Assembly (NCBI RefSeq): GCF_900167275.1
Contig: NZ_FUWX01000009.1
Span: 1-64,000 of the forward strand
Source: Cetobacterium ceti
GTDB lineage: Bacteria; Fusobacteriota; Fusobacteriia; Fusobacteriales; Fusobacteriaceae
Length of the DNA: 64,000 bases
Direction of reading: 5' to 3'
A program made the translations under genes and the position numbers. The notes beneath the pieces are model-generated. The model saw only the letters and a list, made by a program, of their open reading frames with translations. It was not told the DNA's origin and ran no database searches. Below, one piece after another: positions 53,641-63,194 of this stretch. The stretch's first letter is position 1; each line of letters starts with the position of its first letter.

Positions 53641-54531
53641 ATGAATAAAGAAACTTTAAGTAAATTTGGACTTTTTTCTGTTGCTGCTATTTGGGGAAGT
53701 GGATTTGTAGCAACTAAAATAGCTTTAAATAGTGGCATAACTCCTTATGCTATGGTTGGCATAAGATTTTTAGGAGCATTCTTAATATTATATTCTTTAC
53801 TAAAAATAAAGAATATAAAAATTACCAAGGAAGAAATGAAATTAGGTGCTTTTGCTGGAATTTTTCTTTTTTTTGCCTTTGCCTTTCAAACCGTTGGACT
53901 ACTTCATACAACTTCATCAAAAAATGCCTTTATAACTGGAGCTAATGTTATTTTTGTTCCCTTTATTTTCTGGCTTATTACTCAAAAAAAACCAAGCTTA
54001 TTAATTTATATTTCATCATTTTTATGTTTTATAGGAATAGGTATACTTTCTATAGAAAATAATTTTTCAATTAATTATGGAGATTTTTTAACTTTCATTT
54101 GTGCAATTTTCTTTGCAATTCACATTGTTGTTTTAGGAGCTAAAATAAACAATTTAAATCCTTTATCTATTAACTGTTTTCAAATGCTTAGTGCAGGACT
54201 TTTAGGCATTTTAGGTAATATTATTTTTGAAGATTTTACTTTAAAATCTTTAAATTTTAATTTTGAACAAAGTTCAGCTTTAATTTATTTAATTTTATTC
54301 AATACTTTGCTCTGCTATATTATACAAACTATTTCTCAAAAATATGTTCCTCCATCTAAAGTTTCTTTAATTTTAACAACAGAAATGGTTTTTGGTTCTT
54401 TATTTTCTATTTTGATTTTAAATGATCCTCTAACTTCAAAAATAATTTTAGGTGGTCTCCTAATTTTTTCTTCAATTATTTTGGCTGAAAGTAATATTTT
54501 AGAAAAAACTCTTTCTAAAATAAAAGGATAG
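53641..54531 (+). CDS. DMT-superfamily (EamA) transporter
   Basis: This 296-residue protein has ten hydrophobic helices in two EamA repeats. The first repeat begins FSVAAIWGSGFVATKIAL, and the second includes GDFLTFICAIFFAIHIVVLG. Such proteins export amino acids or metabolites. A strong GGAGGAGG precedes the ATG. It stands alone and ends in a bidirectional terminator shared with minE. Confidence 0.9.
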   Translation: MNKETLSKFGLFSVAAIWGSGFVATKIALNSGITPYAMVGIRFLGAFLILYSLLKIKNIKITKEEMKLGAFAGIFLFFAFAFQTVGLLHTTSSKNAFITGANVIFVPFIFWLITQKKPSLLIYISSFLCFIGIGILSIENNFSINYGDFLTFICAIFFAIHIVVLGAKINNLNPLSINCFQMLSAGLLGILGNIIFEDFTLKSLNFNFEQSSALIYLILFNTLLCYIIQTISQKYVPPSKVSLILTTEMVFGSLFSILILNDPLTSKIILGGLLIFSSIILAESNILEKTLSKIKG

Positions 54532-54555
54532 GAAAAATTTACTTTTTCCTATCCT
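54525..54555. terminator. Bidirectional terminator
   Basis: AGGATAGGAAAAA (54525-54537) pairs with TTTTTCCTATCCT (54543-54555). It contains the stop codon of the DMT gene and ends minCDE from the other side. Confidence 0.92.
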
Positions 54556-54558
54556 CTC

Positions 54559-54822
54559 TTATTTTGATGATTTTATTGGAATATTTGCAACTAATGTTGT
54601 TCTTCTTTCGTTGCTTTCACTTTGAGAAACTTCTATATTTAAACTATCTCTATCTATATCTACATATTTTGAAATAACTGCTATTATTTCATCTCTCATA
54701 TCATCTAAAACTCTAGGGGAAATCATAGATCTATCATGAATTAAAACTAATTTTAATCTATCTTTTGCAATATTTCCAGATTTTTCTTTTCCAAAAAAAT
54801 TAAATAACGCCACTTTTATCAC
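54559..54822 (-). CDS. minE: Cell-division topological specificity factor MinE
   Basis: The 87-residue protein has an N-terminal amphipathic segment (VALFNFFGKE), then the MinD-contact region AKDRLKLVLIHDRS and the dimerising domain with IISKYVDID-type sequence (IAVISKYVDIDRDSLNIEV). It stimulates MinD ATPase and makes the Min system oscillate. It is separated from minD by 5 bases. Confidence 0.95.
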   Translation of the reverse strand: MIKVALFNFFGKEKSGNIAKDRLKLVLIHDRSMISPRVLDDMRDEIIAVISKYVDIDRDSLNIEVSQSESNERRTTLVANIPIKSSK

Positions 54823-54827
54823 CTACC

Positions 54828-55619
54828 TTATTTCTTAAAGATATGCTTTAGTTTATCTAAAAATCCACTTTTTTCTTCTAAATTTAAAAATGGTATATTA
54901 TTTCCTAAAGATCTCTCAGCAATATTTCTATACGCTTTAGCTGCTAAAGAAGTTCCTTTATATGATAATGGTTCCCCTCTATTTGTAGATATAACAATAT
55001 TTTCATCGTCAGGAATTATGCCTATAACATCTATTGCTAAAATATCAACTATATCATCTACACTAAGCATATTTCCATCTTTAACCATATTCATTCTAAT
55101 ACGATTTACAATTAATTTTGGATTTCTAATTTCATTTGCTTCTAATAGTCCAACAATTCTATCAGCATCTCTTACTGCAGAAACTTCTGGTGTTGTAACA
55201 ACATAGGCTTCATCAGCAGCTATTATAGCATTTTTAAATCCTTGCTCAATCCCAGCAGGACAATCTACAACTATATAGTCAAATTCTACTTTTAAACTTT
55301 CAATTAATTCTCTAATTTGTTCTGGACTAACATCTGTTTTATCTTTTGTTTGTGCAGCAGGTAATAAATACAAATTATCACTTCTTTTATCTTTTATTAA
55401 TGCTTGTCTTACTTTACAGTGACCATCAATAACATCAACAATATCATAGACAATTCTATTTTCTAATCCCATTACAACATCTAAGTTTCTTAATCCAATA
55501 TCTGTATCTATTAAAAGAACTTTTTGTCCTTGTAAAGCTAAAGCAGCTCCTAAATTTGCAGTTGTAGTTGTTTTTCCAACTCCACCCTTACCTGAGGTTA
55601 TAACTAGAACCTTTCCCAT
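54828..55619 (-). CDS. minD: Septum-site determining ATPase MinD
   Basis: The 263-residue ParA-family ATPase has the deviant Walker A KGGVGKTTTTANLG, DTDIGLRNLD, and IVVDCPAGIEQGF. The C-terminal amphipathic helix FLDKLKHIFKK is the membrane-targeting sequence. It recruits MinC to the poles. GGGAG precedes the ATG. Confidence 0.97.
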   Translation of the reverse strand: MGKVLVITSGKGGVGKTTTTANLGAALALQGQKVLLIDTDIGLRNLDVVMGLENRIVYDIVDVIDGHCKVRQALIKDKRSDNLYLLPAAQTKDKTDVSPEQIRELIESLKVEFDYIVVDCPAGIEQGFKNAIIAADEAYVVTTPEVSAVRDADRIVGLLEANEIRNPKLIVNRIRMNMVKDGNMLSVDDIVDILAIDVIGIIPDDENIVISTNRGEPLSYKGTSLAAKAYRNIAERSLGNNIPFLNLEEKSGFLDKLKHIFKK

Positions 55620-55639
55620 TATACTTCACTCCCTAATTA

Positions 55640-56314
55640 TTAAATTTTCAACATATTTTCAAGAGTTTTTTTATTAAAACCTTCAATAAATATTCTTCCA
55701 TCCTTTAAATATGCAACTTCAAACTCTGTTGTTTTCTTTACTCTATTTGTATCTAAAATTTCATGGCTTGGATTTTTAGCCATATATTCCCCTATTTTTA
55801 TTTGAATAGGTTTCATAGATAATGCTCCAACAAAGGCATCATTTTCATTTTCACTTCCAGCATAAGCAATTCCATTTAAATGTCCTAGTACAATGATATT
55901 TCCCTTAGCTTTAACATAAGCTCCTGGATTAACATCTCCCATTACAACAATATTTCCTTCAAATTCTAATTTGTTTCCAGATCTTAATGTTCCTCTATAA
56001 AATTTAGTTAATCCCTCTTCTATTATATTGCCCATAAAATATTGAGGTTCTATCATTTGATCTTCTTTACCAGAAAATACATAAGATATTTTTATTTTAG
56101 TATTTTTTTGTATTGCATCTAATAATAAATTTTCTTCTTCCTCTGTTAATTCTCTATTTGCAAATTCAATAGCCGTATGAGCTCCACCTATAAAAGATTC
56201 TGCTTCTCTTACTTTGCTTACTAAATCATCCTTTAACATAAATAGTTCTACATCAGGATCTAAATAAATAGTTAGTCTATCTCTTTTTCCTTTCAGAATA
56301 ACATAATTACTCAT
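55640..56314 (-). CDS. minC: Septum-site determining protein MinC
   Basis: The 224-residue FtsZ inhibitor has an N-terminal domain (VILKGKRDRLTIYL) and a C-terminal right-handed beta-helix (YRGTLRSGNKLEFEGNIVVM, DVNPGAYVKAKGNIIVLG, LNGIAYAG). The ATG at 56314 is preferred because AGGGG lies just before it and the domain starts there. First gene of minCDE. Confidence 0.95.
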   Translation of the reverse strand: MSNYVILKGKRDRLTIYLDPDVELFMLKDDLVSKVREAESFIGGAHTAIEFANRELTEEEENLLLDAIQKNTKIKISYVFSGKEDQMIEPQYFMGNIIEEGLTKFYRGTLRSGNKLEFEGNIVVMGDVNPGAYVKAKGNIIVLGHLNGIAYAGSENENDAFVGALSMKPIQIKIGEYMAKNPSHEILDTNRVKKTTEFEVAYLKDGRIFIEGFNKKTLENMLKI

Positions 56315-56434
56315 TCTATTCCCCTCTATTACTTTCTTAATCTTTAGTATACCACACCTAGATTCTACCTTCAATAGACTTTTAAAGAGTCTATTATATA
56401 TATTGTACCTTATAAATATATTTTTTTGCAAAAA

Positions 56435-56456
56435 AAAACTGGCCAAAGCCAGTTTT
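56435..56456 (-). terminator. Terminator of the nupC-type gene
   Basis: AAAACTGGC (56435-56443) pairs with GCCAGTTTT (56448-56456), followed on the minus strand by T's. Confidence 0.9.
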
Positions 56457-56462
56457 AAGTTT

Positions 56463-57677
56463 TTATCCTACATATAACATTCCTGCAATAACTCCATTTA
56501 ACATAGAAGCTAAGAACCCTGCTAAAACTGCTCTCATTCCAACAGTAGCAATTTCTGTTCTTCTATTTGGTGCCATTCCACCTAATCCACCAATTAATAG
56601 TGCTAAAGAACTCATATTTGCAAATCCTAATAATGCAAAGCTCATAATAACTCTTGTTTTATCACTTAAAGTTGTCATTACATGGCTATAATCAACATAC
56701 GCAACAAATTCATTAAGAATCATTTTTTGTCCTAAAAGACCACCTGCTGTTATAGCATCTTTCCAAGGTACTCCCATAGCAAATGAAAGAGGACTAAATA
56801 CATAACCTAAAATTTGTTGTAAAGTTAATCTCATTCCAAATAATCCTGTAATTCCACCAATTAATGTATTAGCTAAAGATATTAAAGAAACGAAAGCAAT
56901 TAACATTCCACCAATTATGGCTGCAAGTCTTAATCCTTCCATTGCACCTTTTGCTGCAGCATCTATAAAGTTAGCTGCATCTCCTCTATCAAAAGTTAAC
57001 TCTTTATCAATTAGGTTTTCAGTTTCTGGCATCATTAATTTGGCTAAAACTAATCCACTTGGAGCCGCCATAAACGACCCTGTGATCAAATACTTCATTG
57101 GAACACCAAATGATGCATAAGCTGCTAATACCGATCCAGCAACTGAAGCTAATCCTCCTGTCATTACTGCAAACATTTCAGATTTTGTAAGTGTTGAAAT
57201 ATAAGGCTTTATTAATAACGGAGCCTCTGTTTGTCCTAAGAAAATATTTGCTGCAGCTGAAATTGACTCCGCTTTTCCAGTTCCTAATAATTTAGCAAAT
57301 CCTCCACCTAAGTATTTAATAAATAATTGCATTACTCCTATATGATATAAAAGTGCAATTAATGAACTGAAAAATATAATTATTGGTAATACGTTAAAGG
57401 CCATTACAAATACTATATTCGATTCTGGAGTGTACATTCCACCAAATAAAAATTTAATTCCTTCATTGGCTTGAGCTATAACTTCATTAGCTGCTCCAGA
57501 CATTTTTAATAATACAAATGTTCCAACTTCTGTCCTCATTGTTAAAAAAGCTAACAAGAATTGTAATGCAAATCCGACAATAACTGGTCTCCACTTAATT
57601 TTTTTCCTATCATAAGACGCTATATAAGCGATTAAAAAAATTGTGAATATTCCTATAAGTCCTCTCACTATATTCAA
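56463..57677 (-). CDS. nupC: Concentrative nucleoside transporter (NupC/CNT family)
   Basis: This 404-residue carrier has CNT motifs: FSSLIALLYHIGVMQLFI, GTGKAESISAAANIFLGQTEAPLLIKP (shown in shortened form as GQTEAPLLIKP), MTGGLASVAGSVLAAYAS, and NEFVAYVDY. It imports nucleosides with Na+ or H+. The start is taken as TTG at 57677, because GGAGG at 57684-57688 lies 6-8 bases before it and overlaps the alternative ATG at 57692. It could feed pdp-deoC. Confidence 0.92.
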   Translation of the reverse strand: MNIVRGLIGIFTIFLIAYIASYDRKKIKWRPVIVGFALQFLLAFLTMRTEVGTFVLLKMSGAANEVIAQANEGIKFLFGGMYTPESNIVFVMAFNVLPIIIFFSSLIALLYHIGVMQLFIKYLGGGFAKLLGTGKAESISAAANIFLGQTEAPLLIKPYISTLTKSEMFAVMTGGLASVAGSVLAAYASFGVPMKYLITGSFMAAPSGLVLAKLMMPETENLIDKELTFDRGDAANFIDAAAKGAMEGLRLAAIIGGMLIAFVSLISLANTLIGGITGLFGMRLTLQQILGYVFSPLSFAMGVPWKDAITAGGLLGQKMILNEFVAYVDYSHVMTTLSDKTRVIMSFALLGFANMSSLALLIGGLGGMAPNRRTEIATVGMRAVLAGFLASMLNGVIAGMLYVG

Positions 57678-57709
57678 GATAAAAACCTCCATTTTTCTAA
57701 ACTTTTCAT

Positions 57710-57739
57710 ATTATATACCATTTATAGTATTAATGCAAT
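57710..57739 (-). promoter_or_regulatory. Promoter of the nupC-type gene
   Basis: On the minus strand: ATTGCA (57739-57734), 18 bases, TATAAT (57715-57710). A TGTGTACACA palindrome lies farther upstream at about 57796-57805. Confidence 0.6.
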
Positions 57740-57841
57740 AGATTTTACCAGATTATAGTTCGAATATTCAGTCATAGTTCTATTTACGCCATTTGTGTGT
57801 ACACAATTAAAACATTTGTAAAGTACACTTATTTTATCTTA

Positions 57842-58642
57842 TTATCCCATTTTAACATGGTCTAATATATATTTTGCAACACCATCTTCATCATTACTTT
57901 TCGCTATATCTCTTGCTATTTTTTTCACTTCATCCATAGCATTTCCCATAGCAATTCCATATTTAACACAAGTTAACATTTCAATATCATTAATTGCATC
58001 TCCAAAAGCCATACACTCATCTCTAGAAATTCCATACTGTTCTAATACATATAACAATGCTGATCCTTTATTCACTTTTTTATTTAAAATCTCCAATAAA
58101 AATTTTTGAGAAAAAGCTAAATAAACTTCATTTCCAAATTCTTTTTTTAATATTTTTTCGATCTCTTTTAGTTTTTCATTTTCTCCTACATATAAAGTTT
58201 TAGTCATTTTATACCCATTAAAAGTTTCAAAATCTTTTTTTATTGGAATTAAGTTTGTTAATAATTTATATTTTTGACTTTCAATATTTTTATCATCTTC
58301 AACATACCAAATGTCATCTTGATATAAATTTAAATGTACTTTTTCCTTTCTTGATATTTCAATCAATCTTTTTACATACTGCTCTTCTAAAGGGATTTCA
58401 TAAATTGTACTATCATTTTCAAAGTTCACGACTTTTGCACCGTTATAGCAAATTACCATGCCTTCTATTTCCAACTCTTTTAATAAATTTTTTATAGAGG
58501 AATAGGGTCTTCCTGTAGATATAATTATTAAAATGCCATTATTTTTTAATTGTTTTAAAACTTTCACCGTTTTCGTAGTTACTTCTTTTTTACTATTTAA
58601 TAAAGTTCCATCTAAATCTAAGGCTACAGCTTTTATTTCCAT
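57842..58642 (-). CDS. Cof-type HAD phosphatase
   Basis: The 266-residue HAD hydrolase has motif I DLDGTLLNS, motif II IISTGRP, a C2B cap domain (about residues 80-190), and motifs III/IV with K in NKGSALLYVL and GDAINDIEML. Such enzymes remove phosphate from sugar phosphates or cofactors such as FMN. AGGAGG precedes the ATG. It is divergent from the fructose operon; no link is proven. Confidence 0.93.
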   Translation of the reverse strand: MEIKAVALDLDGTLLNSKKEVTTKTVKVLKQLKNNGILIIISTGRPYSSIKNLLKELEIEGMVICYNGAKVVNFENDSTIYEIPLEEQYVKRLIEISRKEKVHLNLYQDDIWYVEDDKNIESQKYKLLTNLIPIKKDFETFNGYKMTKTLYVGENEKLKEIEKILKKEFGNEVYLAFSQKFLLEILNKKVNKGSALLYVLEQYGISRDECMAFGDAINDIEMLTCVKYGIAMGNAMDEVKKIARDIAKSNDEDGVAKYILDHVKMG

Positions 58643-58702
58643 ATTTTTCCTCCTAAAACATTTTTTTTATTATATCACAATCATAAAATATCTAACATTT
58701 TA

Positions 58703-58747
58703 TGATTGATTTTGATAGTTTTTGATTGAATTTAATTGATTTTAATG
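58703..58747 (+). promoter_or_regulatory. Phased 10-bp repeats upstream of fruR
   Basis: TGATTGA (58703), TGATAGT (58713), TGATTGA (58723), TAATTGA (58733) and TAATGTT (58743) recur at exactly 10-bp steps, so they lie on one face of the helix. They probably form the operator for the DeoR-type regulator encoded just downstream. Confidence 0.6.
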
Positions 58748-58782
58748 TTATTATAGTTTTATCCTAGTTGGAGGTGGTAAAT

Positions 58783-59535
58783 TTGTTAACTTTTGAACGT
58801 CATAAAACTATTTTAGAACTATTAAATAATAAAAAAAACATTACTATCCAAGAACTTATTAAAGTTTTAAATGTTTCTGAAGCAACAATTAGAAGAGATT
58901 TAACTCTCTTAGAAAAGAAACAAAAGCTTAAAAGAGTTCATGGTGGGGCTATATTAATAAACAATCAAAAACAATCAGTCACAGAGGATTGGGATATTTC
59001 ATCTCGTAATAAACTTTTTAAAGATGAAAAAGAAATAATTGCCAAAAAAGCTAGTACATTTATTGAAAATAATTCAACTATTTATTTAGATGCAGGAACA
59101 ACTACATTTTTATTAATAAAATATTTAAAAAATAAAAATGTTAAAGTTGTAACAAATGGTCTTAATTTTATAAATGAATTGGAAAAATATAATATAGAAA
59201 CTTATTTATTAGGTGGAAAAATTAAGAGTAAAACTAGTTGTACAGTAGGATATTTTGCTCAAGAAAATCTTAAAAATTTTCAATTTGATTATGTTTTTTT
59301 AGGTGCAAATACATTTAATTTAAAAGGATTTACTACTCCTGATCCTGAAGAAGCATTATTAAAAAAAGAAAGTATAAATTTAGGTACAAATATTTTTTTC
59401 CTATGTGACCATAGTAAAATAGATCAAAAAGGATTTATTGTTTTTGCTAGTTTATCTGAAGGAACTTTAATTACTGATGAAACTCCTTCAGAAGAATATT
59501 TCGAAGAAACAAATGTGGAGGTGGCTGAAAAATGA
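58783..59535 (+). CDS. fruR: DeoR-family regulator of the fructose operon
   Basis: This 250-residue repressor has an N-terminal helix-turn-helix (LTFERHKTILELL; IQELIKVLNVSEATIRRDL) and a sugar-phosphate-sensing domain (IYLDAGTTTFLLIKYL, LGGKIKS, DHSKI). The start is TTG at 58783, 6 bases after GGAGGTG, which gives the family-typical N-terminus MLTFERH. It overlaps fruK by 4 bases. It most likely senses fructose-1-phosphate. Confidence 0.92.
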   Translation: MLTFERHKTILELLNNKKNITIQELIKVLNVSEATIRRDLTLLEKKQKLKRVHGGAILINNQKQSVTEDWDISSRNKLFKDEKEIIAKKASTFIENNSTIYLDAGTTTFLLIKYLKNKNVKVVTNGLNFINELEKYNIETYLLGGKIKSKTSCTVGYFAQENLKNFQFDYVFLGANTFNLKGFTTPDPEEALLKKESINLGTNIFFLCDHSKIDQKGFIVFASLSEGTLITDETPSEEYFEETNVEVAEK

Positions 59536-60458
59536 TATATACAATAAATTTTAATCCCGCTCTTGATCATTATCTTACTTTTGATAATTTTCAAGAAGAT
59601 AAATTAAATACTCCTAATTTAGATTACAAATTACCAGGTGGAAAAGGAATTAATGTTTCTAAAATATTAAAAAATTATTCTATAGATTCTACATGTTTAG
59701 GTTTTCTTGGAGGTTTTACAGGAGATTTTATAGAAACGAAGATTAAAGAATATGGCATTTTATCTGATTTTATTAAAATTAAAGAAGATTCTAGAATTAA
59801 TATAAAAATTAATAATAATGGAATTGAAACTGAGATATCTGGAATAGCTCCAAAAATTTCTGAAGAAAAATATACTGAATTCTTAACTCTATTAAAATCT
59901 ACTATTAAAGATGAGGATATTATTGTGTTATCAGGGAGTCTACCAAAATCTCTTGCACAAAATGCTTATGGAGATATTATTGAATCTATTCCTTCTTCTA
60001 CAAAGGTTATTTTAGATACTAGAGGACAAGCTTTTCTATCGGCTATTAAAAAAGGAGTTTTCTTAGTAAAACCAAATATCCATGAATTAGAAGAATTTTT
60101 CAATAAAAAATTTAATTCTCTAGAAGAAATTATAACAAGTGGAAAAGAATTACAAAAAATGGGAGCAACAAATGTTATTATTTCCATGGGAAAAGAAGGT
60201 TCAATATTTCTAACTCAAGACAATATATACATTGGTAATGTTCCTAAAGGTACTTTAATTAGCTCTGTTGGGGCAGGAGATTCTATGGTTGGTGGTTTTA
60301 TTTATGGGTTAAGTAAACAATTCTCTTTAGAAGAAACTTATAAATTTGCTATTGCTTCTGGAAGTGCTACTGCCTTTTCTCAAGGACTTGCTAAATATGA
60401 AACAACTTTAAATTTATTATCTGATATAACTATAAAAAAATACGAGGTGAATAGATGA
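59532..60458 (+). CDS. fruK: 1-phosphofructokinase
   Basis: This 308-residue PfkB-family kinase has the N-terminal NPALDHYLTF, PGGKGINVSKIL, and the anion hole/catalytic Asp in SVGAGDSMVGGF. It makes fructose-1,6-bisphosphate from the fructose-1-phosphate produced by FruA. It overlaps genes on both sides by 4 bases. Confidence 0.95.
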   Translation: MIYTINFNPALDHYLTFDNFQEDKLNTPNLDYKLPGGKGINVSKILKNYSIDSTCLGFLGGFTGDFIETKIKEYGILSDFIKIKEDSRINIKINNNGIETEISGIAPKISEEKYTEFLTLLKSTIKDEDIIVLSGSLPKSLAQNAYGDIIESIPSSTKVILDTRGQAFLSAIKKGVFLVKPNIHELEEFFNKKFNSLEEIITSGKELQKMGATNVIISMGKEGSIFLTQDNIYIGNVPKGTLISSVGAGDSMVGGFIYGLSKQFSLEETYKFAIASGSATAFSQGLAKYETTLNLLSDITIKKYEVNR

Positions 60459-62302
60459 TTAAAAATATGTTATCAAAAGAATGTATTAATTTAAATCTAA
60501 AAGCTACAACTAAATCTGAAGTTATTGATGAACTTATTGATATTTTATTCAAAGCAAATAAATTAAGTGACAAAGAAGAATTTAAAAAAGTTATTCTTGC
60601 TAGAGAAGCCCAAAGCTCAACAGGTTTAGAAGAAGGAATAGCTATTCCTCATGGAAAAACTTCTGCTGTTAAAGTTCCTAGTATTGCTTTTGGTTTAAGT
60701 AAAGGTGGAATTGATTATGATTCTCTAGATGGGGAACCTTCGAAATTATTTTTTATGATAGCTGCCCCTGCAAACGCTAATGACACTCATATAGAAACTT
60801 TATCTCAATTAACAACACTTTTACTTGATGATGATGTTAGAGAAAAATTATTAAATTGTAAAAATTCCGAAGATGTTTTTAATATATTAGATATATCTAA
60901 AAAAGAAGAAGAAAATATATCTTTATCTAATAATGAAAAATATGATATTTTGGCTGTTACTGCTTGTCCTACTGGTATAGCTCATACATATATGGCTGCT
61001 GAAGCTTTAATAAAAAAAGCTAAAGAAATGAATATATCTATAAAAGTAGAAACTAATGGTTCAACTGGAATAAAAAATCTTTTAACAAATGAAGAAATAA
61101 AAAATGCTAAAGGTATTATTGTTGCTGCTGATAAAAATGTCGAAATTAATAGATTTAATGGAAAACATGTGGACTTTGTTCCTGTAAAAGATGGAATAAA
61201 AAGACCAGAAGAACTTATAAATAGAGCTTTAAAAGGAGAAGCTCCTATTTTTAAAGGATCTTCAACTAGCTCTAATGGCACTTCTTCAGAAAGAAAAGGT
61301 TTTTATAAGCATCTTATGAGTGGTGTTTCTAATATGCTACCATTTGTTGTAGGTGGAGGAATTTTAATAGCTCTTTCATTTATCTTTGGTATTAAATCTG
61401 CTGATCCTAATGATCCTTCATTTAGTCCTATAGCTAAATTATTAATGGATATTGGTGGTGGGAATGCATTTTTCCTAATGGTTCCCGTATTAGCTGGATT
61501 TATTGGAATGAGTATTGCAGATAGACCTGGTTTTGCTCCTGCTATGATTGCTGGATTGATTTCAGTTAATCATGGGGGTGGTTTCTTAGGTGGTTTAGTT
61601 GGAGGATTCCTAGGAGGATATGTTGTTCTTGGTTTAAAAAGATTATTTGCTAAACTTCCTGAAAGTTTAGAGGGAATAAAACCTGTTTTATTATATCCAT
61701 TATTTGGAATTTTTATTACAGGAGCTTTAATGTATTTAGTTGTTATTAATCCCATTGCTGCATTAAATTCTGGAATGACTAATTTCTTAAAAACATTAGG
61801 AACTGGAAATTTAGTTCTTTTAGGAGTTATTTTAGGTGGAATGATGGCTATTGATATGGGAGGCCCTATTAATAAAGCTGCATTTACATTTGGTATTGCT
61901 GCAATAGCTGCGGGTAATTATTATCCCCATGCAGCTGTTATGGCCGGAGGAATGGTTCCACCACTAGGACTAGCTCTTGCTACTACATTCTTCAAAAATA
62001 AATTTACTAAAGATGAAAGAGAAGCTGGTAAGATAAATTATATTATGGGAGCTTCATTTATAACTGAAGGGGCTATTCCTTTTGCTGCTGCAGATCCTAT
62101 GAGAGTAATTCCCGCATGTATGATTGGATCTGGTTTAGCAGGTGGACTAGCTATGTATTTTAAATGTGCTCTTCCTGCACCTCATGGTGGATTATTTGTT
62201 TTACCAATAATTACTCATCCATTTTTATATCTAATTTCAGTTATTTTAGGTTCAATTATTACTGCTATAATTGTAGGTTTTACAAAACCTAAGAAAATTT
62301 AA
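60455..62302 (+). CDS. fruA: Fructose PTS transporter, fused EIIA-EIIB-EIIC
   Basis: The 615-residue protein has three domains. EIIA (about 1-145) has the phospho-His H66 in AIPHGKT. EIIB (about 155-260) has the phospho-Cys C171 in TACPTGIAHTY. EIIC (about 285-610) has the membrane helices typical of the family (MLPFVVGGGILIALSF, EGAIPFAAADP). It imports fructose as fructose-1-phosphate. HPr/EI are not in the window. A terminator follows. Confidence 0.96.
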   Translation: MIKNMLSKECINLNLKATTKSEVIDELIDILFKANKLSDKEEFKKVILAREAQSSTGLEEGIAIPHGKTSAVKVPSIAFGLSKGGIDYDSLDGEPSKLFFMIAAPANANDTHIETLSQLTTLLLDDDVREKLLNCKNSEDVFNILDISKKEEENISLSNNEKYDILAVTACPTGIAHTYMAAEALIKKAKEMNISIKVETNGSTGIKNLLTNEEIKNAKGIIVAADKNVEINRFNGKHVDFVPVKDGIKRPEELINRALKGEAPIFKGSSTSSNGTSSERKGFYKHLMSGVSNMLPFVVGGGILIALSFIFGIKSADPNDPSFSPIAKLLMDIGGGNAFFLMVPVLAGFIGMSIADRPGFAPAMIAGLISVNHGGGFLGGLVGGFLGGYVVLGLKRLFAKLPESLEGIKPVLLYPLFGIFITGALMYLVVINPIAALNSGMTNFLKTLGTGNLVLLGVILGGMMAIDMGGPINKAAFTFGIAAIAAGNYYPHAAVMAGGMVPPLGLALATTFFKNKFTKDEREAGKINYIMGASFITEGAIPFAAADPMRVIPACMIGSGLAGGLAMYFKCALPAPHGGLFVLPIITHPFLYLISVILGSIITAIIVGFTKPKKI

Positions 62303-62309
62303 AAAATTT

Positions 62310-62340
62310 AGTCCATTCATACTTTGAATGGACTTTTTTT
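62310..62340 (+). terminator. Terminator of fruR-fruK-fruA
   Basis: AGTCCATTC (62310-62318) pairs with GAATGGACT (62326-62334), then T's. Confidence 0.93.
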
Positions 62341-62383
62341 ATGCTATAATTATAGAACTAACTACATACTATTAGGGGGATTT

Positions 62384-63163
62384 ATGGAAACTTTATTCTC
62401 AACTTTTACCTTATCTACTTTTATTTTTTTAAGTATTGCCTGTTTTTCTGCTGCTTTTATTGATGCCATTGCAGGAGGGGGAGGATTAATTAGTCTACCT
62501 GCATTTATTGCTTCAGGATTAGATCCTCATATGGCTCTTGGAACTAATAAATTAGCTGCAATGTTTTCAACTATAGGGAGTGCTCGAAGATTTGCAAAAT
62601 CTAAAAAAATAAATTGGAGTTTAATCTTAAAATTGGCACCTCTTTCTTTTATAGGAGCTGTTGTAGGAGCTAAAACTGTTCTTTTAATTGATCAAAAATA
62701 TTTATATCCTATTGCTTTTTTCCTATTAATTTCTGTTTTATTTTATACTTTATTAAATAAAAAATTAGGAGATTTTGATTCTTTTCAAGGAGTAACTAGA
62801 AAATCATTTTTGTATGGGCTTCTTATGGCTTTTTCTCTTGGATTTTATGATGGATTCTTTGGACCTGGAACTGGTTCATTTATAATTTTTGCTCTTATAA
62901 AAATATTTAAATTTGATTTTATGAAAGCTAGTGGAAATGCTAAAATCTTAAATTTAGCTAGTAATATTTCTAGTGTAATAACATTTATGTATTATGGAAA
63001 AATTGCTTACGTTTACTCTTTATCTATGGGTCTTATTATGATTTTAGGCGCAACTCTTGGGTCAGCAATGGCTATTAAAAAAGGAACAAAATTTATTCGA
63101 CCTATTTTTCTTATAGTCACAGCTATTGTTACAATTAAAATGGGTCTAACTATATTTAAATAA
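62384..63163 (+). CDS. TSUP-family (TauE/SafE) membrane transporter
   Basis: This 259-residue protein has about eight helices. The two family repeats show DAIAGGGGLISLPAFIASG with GTNKLAAMFST, and DGFFGPGTGSFIIFALI with NAKILNLASN. Members export or import sulfur-containing or organic anions (for example sulfite, sulfoacetate). The ATG at 62384 has AGGGGG before it. A link to sulfate freed by the sulfatases is conceivable but not shown. Confidence 0.92.
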   Translation: METLFSTFTLSTFIFLSIACFSAAFIDAIAGGGGLISLPAFIASGLDPHMALGTNKLAAMFSTIGSARRFAKSKKINWSLILKLAPLSFIGAVVGAKTVLLIDQKYLYPIAFFLLISVLFYTLLNKKLGDFDSFQGVTRKSFLYGLLMAFSLGFYDGFFGPGTGSFIIFALIKIFKFDFMKASGNAKILNLASNISSVITFMYYGKIAYVYSLSMGLIMILGATLGSAMAIKKGTKFIRPIFLIVTAIVTIKMGLTIFK

Positions 63164-63165
63164 AT

Positions 63166-63192
63166 AAAAAACTCCGACTGTCGGAGTTTTTT
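63166..63192. terminator. Bidirectional terminator
   Basis: ACTCCGAC and GTCGGAGT face each other around a single base and are flanked by A and T runs (63166-63192). It serves both convergent genes. Confidence 0.9.
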
Positions 63193-63194
63193 AT

